A DNA stretch of 36,530 nt from Atopobiaceae bacterium (GCA_017545665.1 JAFWKQ010000013.1:1-36530), one strand, 5' to 3'. Counted from the first letter of the stretch, positions 1 through 6,319 are shown. Notes: generated from the sequence alone by a model not told the origin. Numbers and translations are program-made.

Positions 1-170
1 AGGTTGATGAGGGAGTTGCGCCACTTCGGCATGGGGACGTAGTCCACGCCGTCGGCCTTCTCGATTGCCGGAGTGGTGCGGTCGTCGGGGCCGAACGCCC
101 GCTCGCAGAGCCTCCCGTACAGGGCTCCGCCCACAAGGAGTATCACCAAGCCTAGGATGAATGTTGCCAT
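1..170 (-). CDS. cstA: Carbon starvation protein CstA-like permease, N-terminal fragment (runs off the window)
   Basis: Read leftward from ATG at 170-168, with GGAGG six bases upstream, the frame is open to the window edge (56 codons). It opens with a hydrophobic helix (MATFILGLVILLVGGALYG), then FGPDDRTTPA, ADGVDYVPM and KWRNSLINL, the characteristic N-terminus of the CstA family as I recall it. CstA proteins are many-spanning inner-membrane permeases for peptides or pyruvate, induced on carbon limitation. Only the first membrane segment and the following conserved loop are visible; the rest lies to the left. A TATAAT box and a perfect palindrome lie upstream, so regulation by a DNA-binding protein is likely. 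The family call is fairly sure despite the short fragment; the substrate cannot be told. Confidence 0.85.
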   Translation of the reverse strand, partial: MATFILGLVILLVGGALYGRLCERAFGPDDRTTPAIEKADGVDYVPMPKWRNSLIN

Positions 171-231
171 CGCTGCCTCCCTCGGCCGAACTGGTTCCCG
201 TGACGTGCTTTCGCGCAAGACTCACCATTGC

Positions 232-264
232 ATTATATGTCCTTTAAACATTAGGATATCCTAA
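232..264 (-). promoter_or_regulatory. cstA promoter -10 box with overlapping 14-bp palindromic operator
   Basis: On the minus strand TATAAT lies at 237-232, about 60 bases before the cstA-like start. At 251-264 is the perfect palindrome TTAGGATATCCTAA, placed where the -35 box should be; no good TTGACA is seen. A regulator bound there would block or recruit RNA polymerase. The binding protein is unknown. Confidence 0.5.
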
Positions 265-354
265 ACGGACAGTCTGAAACGTGTTTTAACGATGATGATT
301 CCACGATGATTTCCCCGCGATGGCCACGCGGCGATGCGGGCATCGGAGGCAAGC

Positions 355-360
355 TATACT
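355..360 (+). promoter_or_regulatory. Possible -10 box (TATACT) for the lipoprotein gene
   Basis: TATACT at 355-360 lies 40 bases before the chosen ATG at 400. The -35 region is poor, so this is a weak call from position and the -10 match only. Confidence 0.3.
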
Positions 361-399
361 ACGCGTGTCGGGCAATTACGAGCGAGAGGGGTGTTGGGA

Positions 400-1437
400 A
401 TGAGAGGAAGCACATCTTGTGGAACCGGATGGCGTCGTGCGAAGCTCGCCATCGTAATCGGAGTGGCTCTGTGCGTAGCCGCTGCGCTCGTGGCTTGCGG
501 GGGGAGTTCCGCGCAATCCACGGCGTCAAGCGCCGCTTCGCCGGCGTCGTCGTCAGCAGCATCTTCCTCTGCGACTACATCGTCGGCGTCTTCATCGGCG
601 GCCTCGCAAGGCTCGGCTGCGCTGCCGATCCCTGAAGCCTACGTGGAGACGAAGGCGGCCGTCTCCTTCAGCGACGGCAGCAGTGCCACCGATGCCAGCG
701 TTTACGATGAGCGCGGGCGGCTGCAGAGGGGCGGCTTCGAGGAGGTCTCCCCCGAGGCGGCCTCCAAAGTCGACCAGTCCTTCTCCGAATGGGACGAGTA
801 CGGGCACGTCTTGAAGGGCGAGTACGGCTACGACCCCGGCGACGGGAAGCCGTACACGGCCTCAACGAGCCTGCAGGTCCTCGAGGCCAACGAGGACGGC
901 TCGGCAGTCTCGGTAGCCCAGACCATCACGTACGACAAGGAGAGCTTCGAAGAGGGCGACGCCGCCTCGGTGACGTGGACCGACACCTTCGAGTACGGAG
1001 ACGACGCTCAGGTCATTCGGAAGCATGAGGCGAAAGCGGAGTACTACGACCAATCCGGCGCGCGGCTGGGAACGAGGATGGAGGCGTACGAGTACGACGA
1101 GACCGGGCTACAGACCCGATCCGCCGCGAAGGACGTGGAGGCGGATGGCAGCGAGCGGAACATGACCGCCGTGATTACCTGGACGAAAGGCGCCGACGGC
1201 AAGCCCGTTTCCTTCCGATGCGACTTGACGGCCGACGGCGAGGAGCCGTGGACGTGCACCGGGGACGTCACGCTGGACGAGTCGGGGCTGATCGCATGGA
1301 TCGGCAATGTCGTGGTGAACGGAGAGATGAGCTCGGCCACTGCGACGATAGAGCGCGCGAAGATCGACAACCCCCTGCCCAATGCGTATGAAGGCTGGCG
1401 GAGCTTCGATATAACCAGTCTGATCATCCCGGAATAA
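400..1437 (+). CDS. Secreted lipoprotein of unknown function
   Basis: A 345-residue protein with a lipoprotein signal: basic start (GWRRAKLA), hydrophobic core (about 16-31) and lipobox LVAC with the acylated Cys at 33. A Ser/Ala-rich linker (about 36-70) follows, as in many actinobacterial lipoproteins, then an acidic, aromatic-rich domain with repeated short units of the kind YDERGRL, WDEYGHVLKG and YDETGL, resembling YD/RHS-type beta repeats. ATG at 400 is chosen because it has GAGAGGGG upstream and gives a compact signal peptide; an in-frame start at 334 would add 22 residues before the signal. It is probably anchored outside the membrane. It is monocistronic: a hairpin at 1504-1539 follows. 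No enzymatic motif is recognised; a binding or structural role is only a guess. Confidence 0.8.
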   Translation: MRGSTSCGTGWRRAKLAIVIGVALCVAAALVACGGSSAQSTASSAASPASSSAASSSATTSSASSSAASQGSAALPIPEAYVETKAAVSFSDGSSATDASVYDERGRLQRGGFEEVSPEAASKVDQSFSEWDEYGHVLKGEYGYDPGDGKPYTASTSLQVLEANEDGSAVSVAQTITYDKESFEEGDAASVTWTDTFEYGDDAQVIRKHEAKAEYYDQSGARLGTRMEAYEYDETGLQTRSAAKDVEADGSERNMTAVITWTKGADGKPVSFRCDLTADGEEPWTCTGDVTLDESGLIAWIGNVVVNGEMSSATATIERAKIDNPLPNAYEGWRSFDITSLIIPE

Positions 1438-1503
1438 GACAAGGACCTTGAGGGGTTTCGCCCGCGCCAAGGCTACGGGGAGACGATGGGCGTCGCCGTC
1501 TCC

Positions 1504-1539
1504 TCCTAAGGCCGCCGTCGCGCTTTGGCGGCCTTAGGA
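1504..1539. terminator. Strong 13-bp hairpin between convergent genes
   Basis: TCCTAAGGCCGCC (1504-1516) and GGCGGCCTTAGGA (1527-1539) are perfect inverted repeats around a 10-base loop. There is no T-run on either side, so intrinsic termination is plausible but not certain. The stop codon of the leftward symporter remnant (1536-1534) lies inside the stem. It would serve both the lipoprotein gene and the remnant. Confidence 0.5.
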
Positions 1540-1722
1540 AGCCGCTCCCGACGACGCCCTTTCATCTCTCCTCAAGGCGTCCTCGTCGATCATGCCCATC
1601 TTCGAGGATATGCTGACGAGGAAAAGCTGTAACACGAACATGTGGAACGCCGTGATGAAGAAGTCCATTACGATGTCTATCGCCAACGCTATCGCCATGG
1701 CCTCCATGGGGATGCCCAGTCG
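1534..1722 (-). pseudogene. C-terminal remnant of a dicarboxylate/amino-acid:cation symporter (DAACS family)
   Basis: In the leftward frame ending with TAA at 1536-1534, the last 59 codons read IPMEAMAIALAIDIVMDFF, then a hydrophobic segment and a charged tail ending RRDERASSGAAS. The pattern small-small-P-x-E-A-x-A-x-x-x-x-I-D-x-x-x-D is that of the last membrane region of DAACS (GltP/DctA-like) carriers. Everything N-terminal is missing: upstream of about 1720 the sequence switches to the start of a phage large terminase in another frame. There is no start codon or ribosome site of its own, so this is a dead tail left by recombination. Which symporter it was cannot be told. Confidence 0.65.
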
Positions 1723-1840
1723 ACTTCGTGGAGCCGCGCCCGCCGTGAAGCCAGTAGTGCGTGTGGCCGTGAGCCATAACGTCGGAGAGCACGGGATGGA
1801 AGCGCTCGATGACGAAGTCGCTAACCTTGGTCACCGCCAT
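1721..1840 (-). pseudogene. Phage terminase large subunit, N-terminal 40 codons only
   Basis: From ATG at 1840 (GGAGG eight bases upstream) the protein reads MAVTKVSDFVIERFHPVL, then HGHTHYWLHGGRGSTKS. The last part is the Walker A loop of large terminases (GGRGSTKS at about residues 33-40), which power DNA packaging into phage heads. Right after the loop the homology ends; the frame continues as meaningless His/Gly-rich sequence to 1562, while another frame becomes a symporter tail. The start overlaps the end of the small terminase by 20 bases, the usual terS-terL arrangement. Without the rest of the ATPase and the nuclease it cannot work. The breakpoint lies about 1717-1723. Confidence 0.7.
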
Positions 1841-2279
1841 CTTCACCGCCTCCATCCATGTCGTCGTTCCCGACGGCACTGCCGCCGTCGTCTTCGTCCG
1901 TCATCACCTCGAGCTCGGGCCCGAGCGTCAATTGTACCGGCTCGTCGGCCTTCTCCTCGCGCCGGTCCGGCTTGCCGAACTCGAGCGGGTACTTGCGCTG
2001 GAGCAGCCAGGCGGCCGCCGTCCAGTGCTGGGGCCGCATCGACGCATTCCGTATCGTGACCAGCAGGTTCTTCTTGTAGTCGACCTCGGCCTTTTTTAGT
2101 TGGTCGCATAATTCGCGTTTCGCAGAGCCAGCGCGCGCGTCCTCGCCTTCCTTCAACCAGCGGTAGAAGGTGGACTTGTGTACGCCCAGTGCCTTGATGA
2201 TGTCGGCGTCGCACAAACCGTCCTTCTTCAGCGCCACCGCGCGGTCGACCATCTCGTATGTAAGCTTCGTCTTCCTCAT
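1821..2279 (-). CDS. terS: Phage terminase small subunit (HTH DNA-recognition)
   Basis: A 152-residue protein, counted from the ATG at 2279; a GTG at 2312 is an alternative with a better purine-rich upstream. The N-terminus (MRKTKLTYEMVDRAVALKKD, ADIIKALGVHKSTFYRWLKE) is a homeodomain-like helix-turn-helix, typical of small terminases that choose the packaging site. The middle is basic and amphipathic (KKAEVDYKKNLLVTIRNAS) with AAAWLLQRKYPLEFGKPDRREE, a motif I associate with small terminases. The tail is very acidic (EVMTDEDDGG, DDMDGGGEDGGD). The large-subunit start overlaps its end. As the partner is destroyed, this gene is probably a relic, though its own frame is intact. Confidence 0.75.
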   Translation of the reverse strand: MRKTKLTYEMVDRAVALKKDGLCDADIIKALGVHKSTFYRWLKEGEDARAGSAKRELCDQLKKAEVDYKKNLLVTIRNASMRPQHWTAAAWLLQRKYPLEFGKPDRREEKADEPVQLTLGPELEVMTDEDDGGSAVGNDDMDGGGEDGGDQG

Positions 2280-2317
2280 GTCGGGCAATGCTAGCCCCGT
2301 GTCACAAATCACCCGCC

Positions 2318-2755
2318 CTATGCGCCGTCCTGGCCGTTCAGGCTATGTTTTATACTCTGCTTGGCGCTAAGCCCATGCTTGCGCCTGAAACGCGAGTTGC
2401 GCTGGCGCAGCGCGTCGTATTCCTTCTTTGCCTCGTCCAAAGCCTTGCCGCTGCAGGCTTGCATGCGCTCCTGCGCAAGCATCTCGCTCAAGGCAGCCTG
2501 CTCCTCCACGTGCTGGAAGACTGTGCACTTCGGGCAAAGGCCCGTCCTCAGGTTCAACGGCACGCCCACGGCCCCGCATTCGGGACACACCTTCCGTTCG
2601 CGCAGGCTCGCCCGTATGCGGTGGGCGTGCATCTCTATGGCGTGCGGCGAGTGGACGACGCCGCATTCCTCGGCGATGATCGCGCGCACGGCCTCGACGC
2701 CCCTGTGGCCGTGCTCTCTCAGAATCTCTTCCTGGCGCATCGTCCATCTTGCCAT
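2318..2755 (-). CDS. Phage-type zinc-ribbon protein of unknown function
   Basis: A 145-residue protein from ATG at 2755 (GTG at 2758 directly before is also possible). It has an N-terminal segment rich in helix (EEILREHGHRGVEAVRAIIA), then HSPHAIEMHAHRIRASL, which looks like a short HTH, and a zinc ribbon CPEC (57-60) with CPKC (74-77). A charged helical tail with KKEYDALRQRNSRFRRKHG follows. Such proteins often sit just before the terminase genes in phages, and the next gene here is the small terminase. The 17-base gap from the preceding XRE gene implies one transcript. A DNA- or RNA-binding role is inferred; no family name is recognised. Confidence 0.6.
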   Translation of the reverse strand: MARWTMRQEEILREHGHRGVEAVRAIIAEECGVVHSPHAIEMHAHRIRASLRERKVCPECGAVGVPLNLRTGLCPKCTVFQHVEEQAALSEMLAQERMQACSGKALDEAKKEYDALRQRNSRFRRKHGLSAKQSIKHSLNGQDGA

Positions 2756-2774
2756 CACGCTCTCTACTTCCGCT

Positions 2775-3047
2775 CTACTTCTTCTTGCCGGGCTCGCCCT
2801 TCGGCTTCTTGCCGACAGCTTGAAGCTGTTCGTGGGTCTCCTTCGGGATGAGCACCGAACTGGCGCTCAAATCCAATGCGTAGCAGATCCTCAGGCACTC
2901 GCCGGGCTTGAGGCTCCGCTCGTAACGCAGAACCTTGCCGAGCTGCGTTGAGTCGATCAGCGAACGGCGCGCGAGCTCGGCAATGGGCATGCCGCGCACT
3001 TCCCGCGCTTCCTTGATCTGCTCTACGATGTATCTTTCGTGGTCCAT
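2775..3047 (-). CDS. XRE-family HTH regulator (phage-remnant)
   Basis: A 90-residue protein from ATG at 3047, with GGAGGAG close upstream. Residues about 8-63 form a Cro/C1-type helix-turn-helix (IKEAREVRGMPIAELARRS, STQLGKVLRYERSLKPGECL, ICYALDLSASSVL), and the tail is basic (GKKPKGEPGKKK). It is the first gene after a 400-base gap, and a perfect 7-bp inverted repeat at 3072-3087 lies just before its ribosome site, so autoregulation is likely. It heads the leftward set with zinc-ribbon, small terminase and broken large terminase, and may have controlled late genes of the element. Length and fold fit small phage regulators. Confidence 0.75.
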   Translation of the reverse strand: MDHERYIVEQIKEAREVRGMPIAELARRSLIDSTQLGKVLRYERSLKPGECLRICYALDLSASSVLIPKETHEQLQAVGKKPKGEPGKKK

Positions 3048-3452
3048 GGGCTCCTCCTAGCCTCGTAACCGATCGGACTGGTCCGATGGGTCACGGCAGG
3101 AGCCGCCCTCAGGGCCCGACTTGGGGCGACAAGATAGCAGCCTTTGGGCTGCCTGTGTTGGAAATGTCCTGGAATCGCGCCGTTCCGTTCCAAAATCGCT
3201 CTATTCCCTTCCATATCAGGGGCGTCGGGAAGGGCACGGTGGAGCGCGACGACTTCCGCGCCCACCGGAACCCCAGCCGAGCGCGGGAGCATCCGCACAA
3301 AAGCGCGTGGCGCCGCGTCTCCGGTTCCTCGGCGTTTGTGCCCGACGCGGCGCTGCAGTCATTTGTCGGTATCCATTATTCACGAACGCGATTATCCATG
3401 TGTACCGAACAACGTACACCCATGTAGGGAAACATGCGCTCTGATCTGCCGT
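3048..3452. other. Intergenic region of the phage remnant
   Basis: No convincing gene is seen in these 405 bases. Besides the palindrome at 3072-3087, it holds an inverted repeat GTGTAC / GTACAC (3400-3405 and 3414-3419), a hairpin-like GCAGCC-TTT-GGGCTGC around 3140, and several TTCC/GGAA-rich stretches (3170-3220). It most likely carries the promoter of the leftward XRE-terminase genes, but no clear -10/-35 pair could be assigned. Confidence 0.4.
3072..3087. promoter_or_regulatory. Palindromic operator candidate before the XRE gene
   Basis: ATCGGAC (3072-3078) and GTCCGAT (3081-3087) are perfect inverted repeats with a 2-base centre, 25 bases before the XRE start. Size and position fit an autoregulatory operator. 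Confidence 0.45.
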
Positions 3453-3875
3453 TTAGCTCGATCGTTCTTGGGAAGGTTCGATAGGGACCGTCTCGATCTT
3501 CGCCCACGCCTTCTTCGTGAAGCGGTACTGGGCGACGTGCCCGTAGTTCGACCGGTCGGGATGCCGGTAGCCCTGCGCGGTCTTGCGCGTCACCGGCGCG
3601 ATGATGCCCTTGTCGCGCAGCTCCTTCATGCCGCGGGCGACCTGATAGGCGGTAAGGCCCGAAGCCTCCGCAATCTCCGACGCCGGCGTCCTTCCCAACC
3701 TGCCGTCCGCGTAAACCTTGCGGCACAGCGCCACCATCACCGCCCAGCCGTTGCGGCCCACCCGCTTCTCCGCGAGTAGCCTTGCAAGACCCATGGGGAG
3801 GGTCGCGAACTCGGATGGCGGGTACCTGGCGAAGGGATCGGGTGCGCCCGCTATTTCGTCTCGCCGGATTGGCAT
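3453..3875 (-). CDS. Winged-helix replication-type protein (phage/satellite remnant)
   Basis: A 140-residue protein from ATG at 3875; an in-frame start at 3941 would overlap the upstream gene more. Residues about 20-100 read as a winged helix: LARLLAEKRVGRNGWAVMVA, GRTPASEIAEASGLTAYQV, ARGMKELRDKGIIAPVTR. This is the pattern of phage replication protein O/RepA-like N-terminal domains, which bind the origin. The tail (GHVAQYRFTKKAWAKIETV) is the short wing end. The start lies inside the end of the excisionase-like gene (25-base overlap), so they are cotranscribed. A role in starting replication of a phage or satellite is inferred; a plain regulator is also possible. Confidence 0.55.
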   Translation of the reverse strand: MPIRRDEIAGAPDPFARYPPSEFATLPMGLARLLAEKRVGRNGWAVMVALCRKVYADGRLGRTPASEIAEASGLTAYQVARGMKELRDKGIIAPVTRKTAQGYRHPDRSNYGHVAQYRFTKKAWAKIETVPIEPSQERSS

Positions 3876-4117
3876 ATCACGGATTGCTCCTCGAAGCGCT
3901 TGGTCACGAACTCGTGGCAGGCCCCCGTGCTCGTCCGCCAAGCGTTGCGGATGCGGAAGGCCCTCAGCTCGCCGTCGATGACGAGCCGGTAGACGGTGGA
4001 GTACGATATCTTCAGGTACTCGGCGGCCTCGTCGAGCGTCATGATCCTGCCGTCGGCGCCTGCCTGTTCGGGGGAAGGGGCGACGGATGCGCCCAGGCTG
4101 TCCGCTTCTCGCTGCAT
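3851..4117 (-). CDS. Excisionase / AlpA-like HTH protein
   Basis: An 88-residue protein from ATG at 4117 with GAGAGAGAA upstream. After a Ser/Ala-rich lead (2-25), residues about 26-65 read MTLDEAAEYLKISYSTVYRL followed by VIDGELRAFRIRNAWRTS, a winged MerR/excisionase-type helix-turn-helix (HTH_17). Proteins of this class act as recombination directionality factors or as master activators in phage satellites. The C-terminal part keeps a short helix (CHEFVTKRFEEQ). It is the most upstream gene of the leftward remnant and overlaps the next gene, so it heads the operon. No integrase is found nearby, so excision would need a partner elsewhere. Confidence 0.7.
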   Translation of the reverse strand: MQREADSLGASVAPSPEQAGADGRIMTLDEAAEYLKISYSTVYRLVIDGELRAFRIRNAWRTSTGACHEFVTKRFEEQSVICQSGETK

Positions 4118-4363
4118 TTCTCTCTCGCTTTCTCTGCTTCCAGGGGCCTCGTATTATCGCCAGCTTTTCCGCGCTTGTCTCGCGTTTCTCCGCTAATCGC
4201 CTTCTTTGCTCCTGAAATCGCGCGGTTCCGCCCCGTTCTGGGATGTGTTTTCGGGCATGGCGAAGCCCCGCGCACGCGGCCGGGGAAGATGCACGTTTGC
4301 GGCCGCGTTTTGCTGGGTGCGCGGAGATTGTTTTTTATAGAAGAGATTAAAGAGATAAATCGG

Positions 4364-4488
4364 TTGCGCCAGGGCGCGAGCAAGGCCCGAGTTGCTAGCG
4401 CCACAGCGCAAGCAGAGGTTGCGCCAGGCCGCAAGCTATGTTTGCGCCACAGCGCAACCAGGAGTTTTCCACTTGCGCCACAGCGCAA
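4364..4488. repeat. Five-copy array of a short hairpin repeat (TTGCGCC-A-GGCGCAA type)
   Basis: Five imperfect copies of a self-complementary unit lie in 125 bases: at 4364-4380, about 4397-4411, 4419-4434, 4442-4457 and 4473-4488. Copies four and five are identical (TTGCGCCACAGCGCAA); copy three differs in the right arm. Each can fold into a 6-bp stem with a 4-base loop. The array fills much of the gene-free stretch 4118-4620 between the excisionase-like gene and the tRNA. It could be an iteron-type origin, a multimer of a regulator site or a REP-like element. Confidence 0.65.
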
Positions 4489-4541
4489 GCAACCCCCGAA
4501 AATTGGGGCAAATTCTCGATACGAACATTTGTTTTTGGCGG

Positions 4542-4578
4542 TATAATGTCGGTCAAGAAGTCGGTCACATGTCGGTCA
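4542..4578 (+). promoter_or_regulatory. TATAAT box followed by three TCGGTCA repeats
   Basis: TATAAT at 4542-4547 is followed by TCGGTCA at 4549-4555, 4561-4567 and 4572-4578. A matching -35 box is lacking. The rightward reading runs into the tRNA terminator, so no target gene is evident; the repeats may be an operator. Confidence 0.3.
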
Positions 4579-4580
4579 AC

Positions 4581-4613
4581 AAAAAACCCTGACCGTTTGA
4601 CCAGGTCAGGGTT
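4581..4613 (-). terminator. Rho-independent terminator of tRNA-fMet
   Basis: On the minus strand AACCCTGACC (4613-4604) and GGTCAGGGTT (4594-4585) make a 10-bp stem with a 9-base loop, followed by a run of T (4586-4581). It starts only 8 bases after the tRNA 3' end. Confidence 0.9.
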
Positions 4614-4620
4614 GGTGTTT

Positions 4621-4697
4621 TGGTCGCGGGGGCAGGATTTGAACCTACGACCTCCGGGTTATGAGCCCGGCGAGCTACCAAACTGCTCCACCCCGCA
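4621..4697 (-). tRNA. Initiator tRNA-Met (CAT anticodon), CCA encoded
   Basis: The minus strand folds into a 77-base cloverleaf from 4697 to 4621. The anticodon loop is CTCATAA on a CCGGG/CCCGG stem, so the three G-C pairs at 29-31/39-41 that mark initiators are present. The D stem is GAGC/GCTC, with the purine-11:pyrimidine-24 pair of initiators. The T arm holds GGTTCAAATCC and the 3' end is encoded as ACCA. Position 1 is T and 72 is G, a weak wobble in place of the C1:A72 mismatch of E. coli. A terminator follows at once. The phage remnant lies on its 3' side. Confidence 0.95.
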
Positions 4698-4879
4698 ATA
4701 TGTATGCGCCAATGCGCGAAACAATAAGTTACGCCTCCATTACCAAAGCGTCAATCTTTTTTGGGACTCACAAGAATTTCTCCACAACTGAGCACACCTT
4801 TCATTGGTGGGCGCGCATTCCGTCACACCGTGGTACTATCGAGCGCGAAGGCACAGAACGTGGAAAGAGAGATGCGCTT

Positions 4880-5275
4880 ATGCTTCATAGGGATTACCTG
4901 CTTGAGGTCATCGAACAGTTTGTCGCCACCGTTTCCAAGGCGCTTGCAGGCGCGCTTTTGCAGCGAAACATCGACGATGCCAAAGAGGTTGAGGCGGCGA
5001 TAGCCGATCTTGTGCAGCTCGACCCGCAAACGGCCATGTCTCTTTCGCCCGAATCGCTGGTAACTATGATGACTCTTTCGGGTACGGGAGACGCCGTTGC
5101 TGGTTACGCAGCCTATGCGCTCTATCGGCTGGGCGATGCATACGACGGCATGGGCGAGCATGACACGGCTGACCTTCGCAGGGAGCAGGCCATGGCCATT
5201 GCCCAGGCGTTTGGTGGCAACGTGGAAGAGATTCCCGAGGAGTTCCGGGCGCTTGAAGCCAGGTTGTCTGCCTAA
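4880..5275 (+). CDS. Small helical protein, DUF6483-like
   Basis: A 131-residue protein starting MLHRDYLLEVIEQFVATVSK; the ATG at 4880 is chosen because this opening resembles that of DUF6483-type proteins as I recall them. The first 55 residues are two amphipathic helices, then SLSPESLVTMMTLSGTGD, and a TPR-like helical pair (AAYALYRLGDAYDGMGEHDT, RREQAMAIAQAFG). It is probably cytoplasmic and built of helices only. The ribosome site is modest (GAAAGAGAG). It stands alone between the tRNA and a convergent regulator. The function is unknown; the DUF assignment is from memory and needs a profile search. Confidence 0.65.
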   Translation: MLHRDYLLEVIEQFVATVSKALAGALLQRNIDDAKEVEAAIADLVQLDPQTAMSLSPESLVTMMTLSGTGDAVAGYAAYALYRLGDAYDGMGEHDTADLRREQAMAIAQAFGGNVEEIPEEFRALEARLSA

Positions 5276-5317
5276 CGCCTGGATGCCTCTTGCCCAGCGG
5301 ATGCTCCTTAGCCCAGA

Positions 5318-5629
5318 TTACAGCGCCTTCTTGCGCGTCGATGCCCTGCGCGTCGACATCGTGTGGGGGAGTAGTCCTTCATCGGCAAGTGCGTCCTTTA
5401 CTTCCTCATAGAGCTCTTGCGACGTTACGCCTATTCCATGCGAATACATAATTGCCTCCACGAGCTTGACGCTTCGGATGCCGTTCTCCACCTCGCTTAT
5501 GAGTGCCTGCGAGCAATGCAGCTGCTCCGCAACCTGCGATTGCGTTATTCCGTCACGCTCGCGTAGGTCTCTAAGCGTGTATCCAATAATCTTGTTGGCG
5601 CGAATTCGATTTTGCGGCGTTATGTGCAT
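5318..5629 (-). CDS. XRE-family HTH regulator
   Basis: A 103-residue protein from ATG at 5629, with AGGA eight bases upstream. Residues about 10-70 are a Cro/C1-type helix-turn-helix: IIGYTLRDLRERDGITQSQV, AEQLHCSQALISEVENGIRS. The basic tail (STRRASTRKKAL) may touch DNA. It is transcribed divergently from a second XRE gene at 5759 across 129 bases, an arrangement seen in mutual-repressor switches, but no phage genes accompany them here. It converges with the DUF6483-like gene. Target genes are unknown; autoregulation through the shared upstream region is likely. Confidence 0.8.
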   Translation of the reverse strand: MHITPQNRIRANKIIGYTLRDLRERDGITQSQVAEQLHCSQALISEVENGIRSVKLVEAIMYSHGIGVTSQELYEEVKDALADEGLLPHTMSTRRASTRKKAL

Positions 5630-5758
5630 GCGTAGTCCTGCCTATCTACATGGCAAAATGCGAAGGAATCTAAACAAACTTTTACACATTGCGCGTATTG
5701 CGAATAGTGGTTACTTATAAGCGACCGACTCCTATGCAATAGTAGTTACGCTTCTCCC

Positions 5759-6010
5759 ATGGCTACAGAGGAGAACATACAACGGATTCGCATGAGGCTG
5801 GGCGCGCGCATACATGAGTTGCGCGTTGCCAAGGGCTTGTCTCAGTATCGGTTTTCCAAAATGATTGGCATGGACCGCACGTATCTTATTAGCGTCGAGA
5901 AGGGCAGGCGCAACGTGTCCATAGACAACCTTTCCAAGATTTCCCAAGGGCTCGGCGTGCGTTTGTCTGCGCTGTTCGAAAACGTGGATGTGGAGATGCA
6001 GGATCGCTAG
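5759..6010 (+). CDS. XRE-family HTH regulator
   Basis: An 83-residue protein that is little more than a helix-turn-helix domain (about 10-70): RMRLGARIHELRVAKGLSQY, RFSKMIGMDRTYLISVEKG, RRNVSIDNLSKISQGLGV. This is the compact type found as restriction-modification controllers and in SinR-like repressors. The ATG at 5759 lacks a clear Shine-Dalgarno; an internal ATG at 5792 has none better, so leaderless translation is possible. It is divergent from the XRE gene at 5318-5629 and lies before the promoter of the glycan locus (6111). It could act on that promoter, but this is inference from position only. Confidence 0.8.
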   Translation: MATEENIQRIRMRLGARIHELRVAKGLSQYRFSKMIGMDRTYLISVEKGRRNVSIDNLSKISQGLGVRLSALFENVDVEMQDR

Positions 6011-6013
6011 ACT

Positions 6014-6057
6014 CGCTTGCGCACCGCTCGTGGTTCGCTTGCGCACCGTTCGTGGCC
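6014..6057. repeat. Two tandem copies of a 22-bp repeat
   Basis: CGCTTGCGCACCG-C/T-TCGTGG is repeated with a period of 22 (6014-6035 and 6036-6057), just after the XRE gene stop. It may be a terminator-region relic or a binding site pair. Confidence 0.5.
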
Positions 6058-6110
6058 GCTGGCTGACCGTGTGCAATCTGTGATGTGCGGCCTGTGCCTT
6101 TTGAGCAAAT

Positions 6111-6139
6111 TTGACACAAAATGTTCGATGGCCTAGCAT
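6111..6139 (+). promoter_or_regulatory. Promoter of the surface-glycan locus
   Basis: TTGACA (6111-6116) and TAGCAT (6134-6139) stand 17 bases apart, the best sigma-A-type pair noticed in the window. The start point would be about 6146, leaving a leader of about 175 bases before the phosphohexomutase start at 6320, with a possible short ORF in it. Confidence 0.6.
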
Positions 6140-6222
6140 AGCTGCGATTACGCGCGCTAACGATGGTTTGGCGTCGCGTTTTGTTTCTGTGTGAGTTGCG
6201 TCGGATATGACAGGAGGACACC

Positions 6223-6315
6223 TTGGCTACATCGTTTTGCGCAAACGGATGCCATAACGCGTCCTTTTTTGAGCCGTTTTTGCTCGCGACGCAGACAAAA
6301 GATTTGTTGAGGTAG
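6223..6315 (+). CDS. Possible 30-codon leader peptide before the phosphohexomutase gene
   Basis: A TTG at 6223 is preceded by AGGAGG (6212-6217, five bases before) and opens a frame of 30 codons that ends with TAG at 6313-6315, four bases before the next start. The peptide begins MATSFCANGCHN and ends LLATQTKDLLR. The strong ribosome site and the position between promoter and first enzyme suggest a translated leader that couples to, or controls, the downstream gene. It has no recognised family and composition is ordinary. An ATG at 6207 in another frame gives a 16-codon alternative but has no clear site. Chance is not excluded. Confidence 0.4.
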   Translation: MATSFCANGCHNASFFEPFLLATQTKDLLR

Positions 6316-6319
6316 CGTC

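Noticed and set aside
3023..3427. Small open frames between the XRE and replication-type genes
   Set aside because: No ribosome sites, no recognisable composition, overlapping in several frames.
4438..4791. Open frame crossing the tRNA-fMet gene
   Set aside because: It reads the antisense strand of the tRNA and its terminator; the RGQDLNLRPPGYEP-type peptide is a well-known false ORF over tRNA genes.
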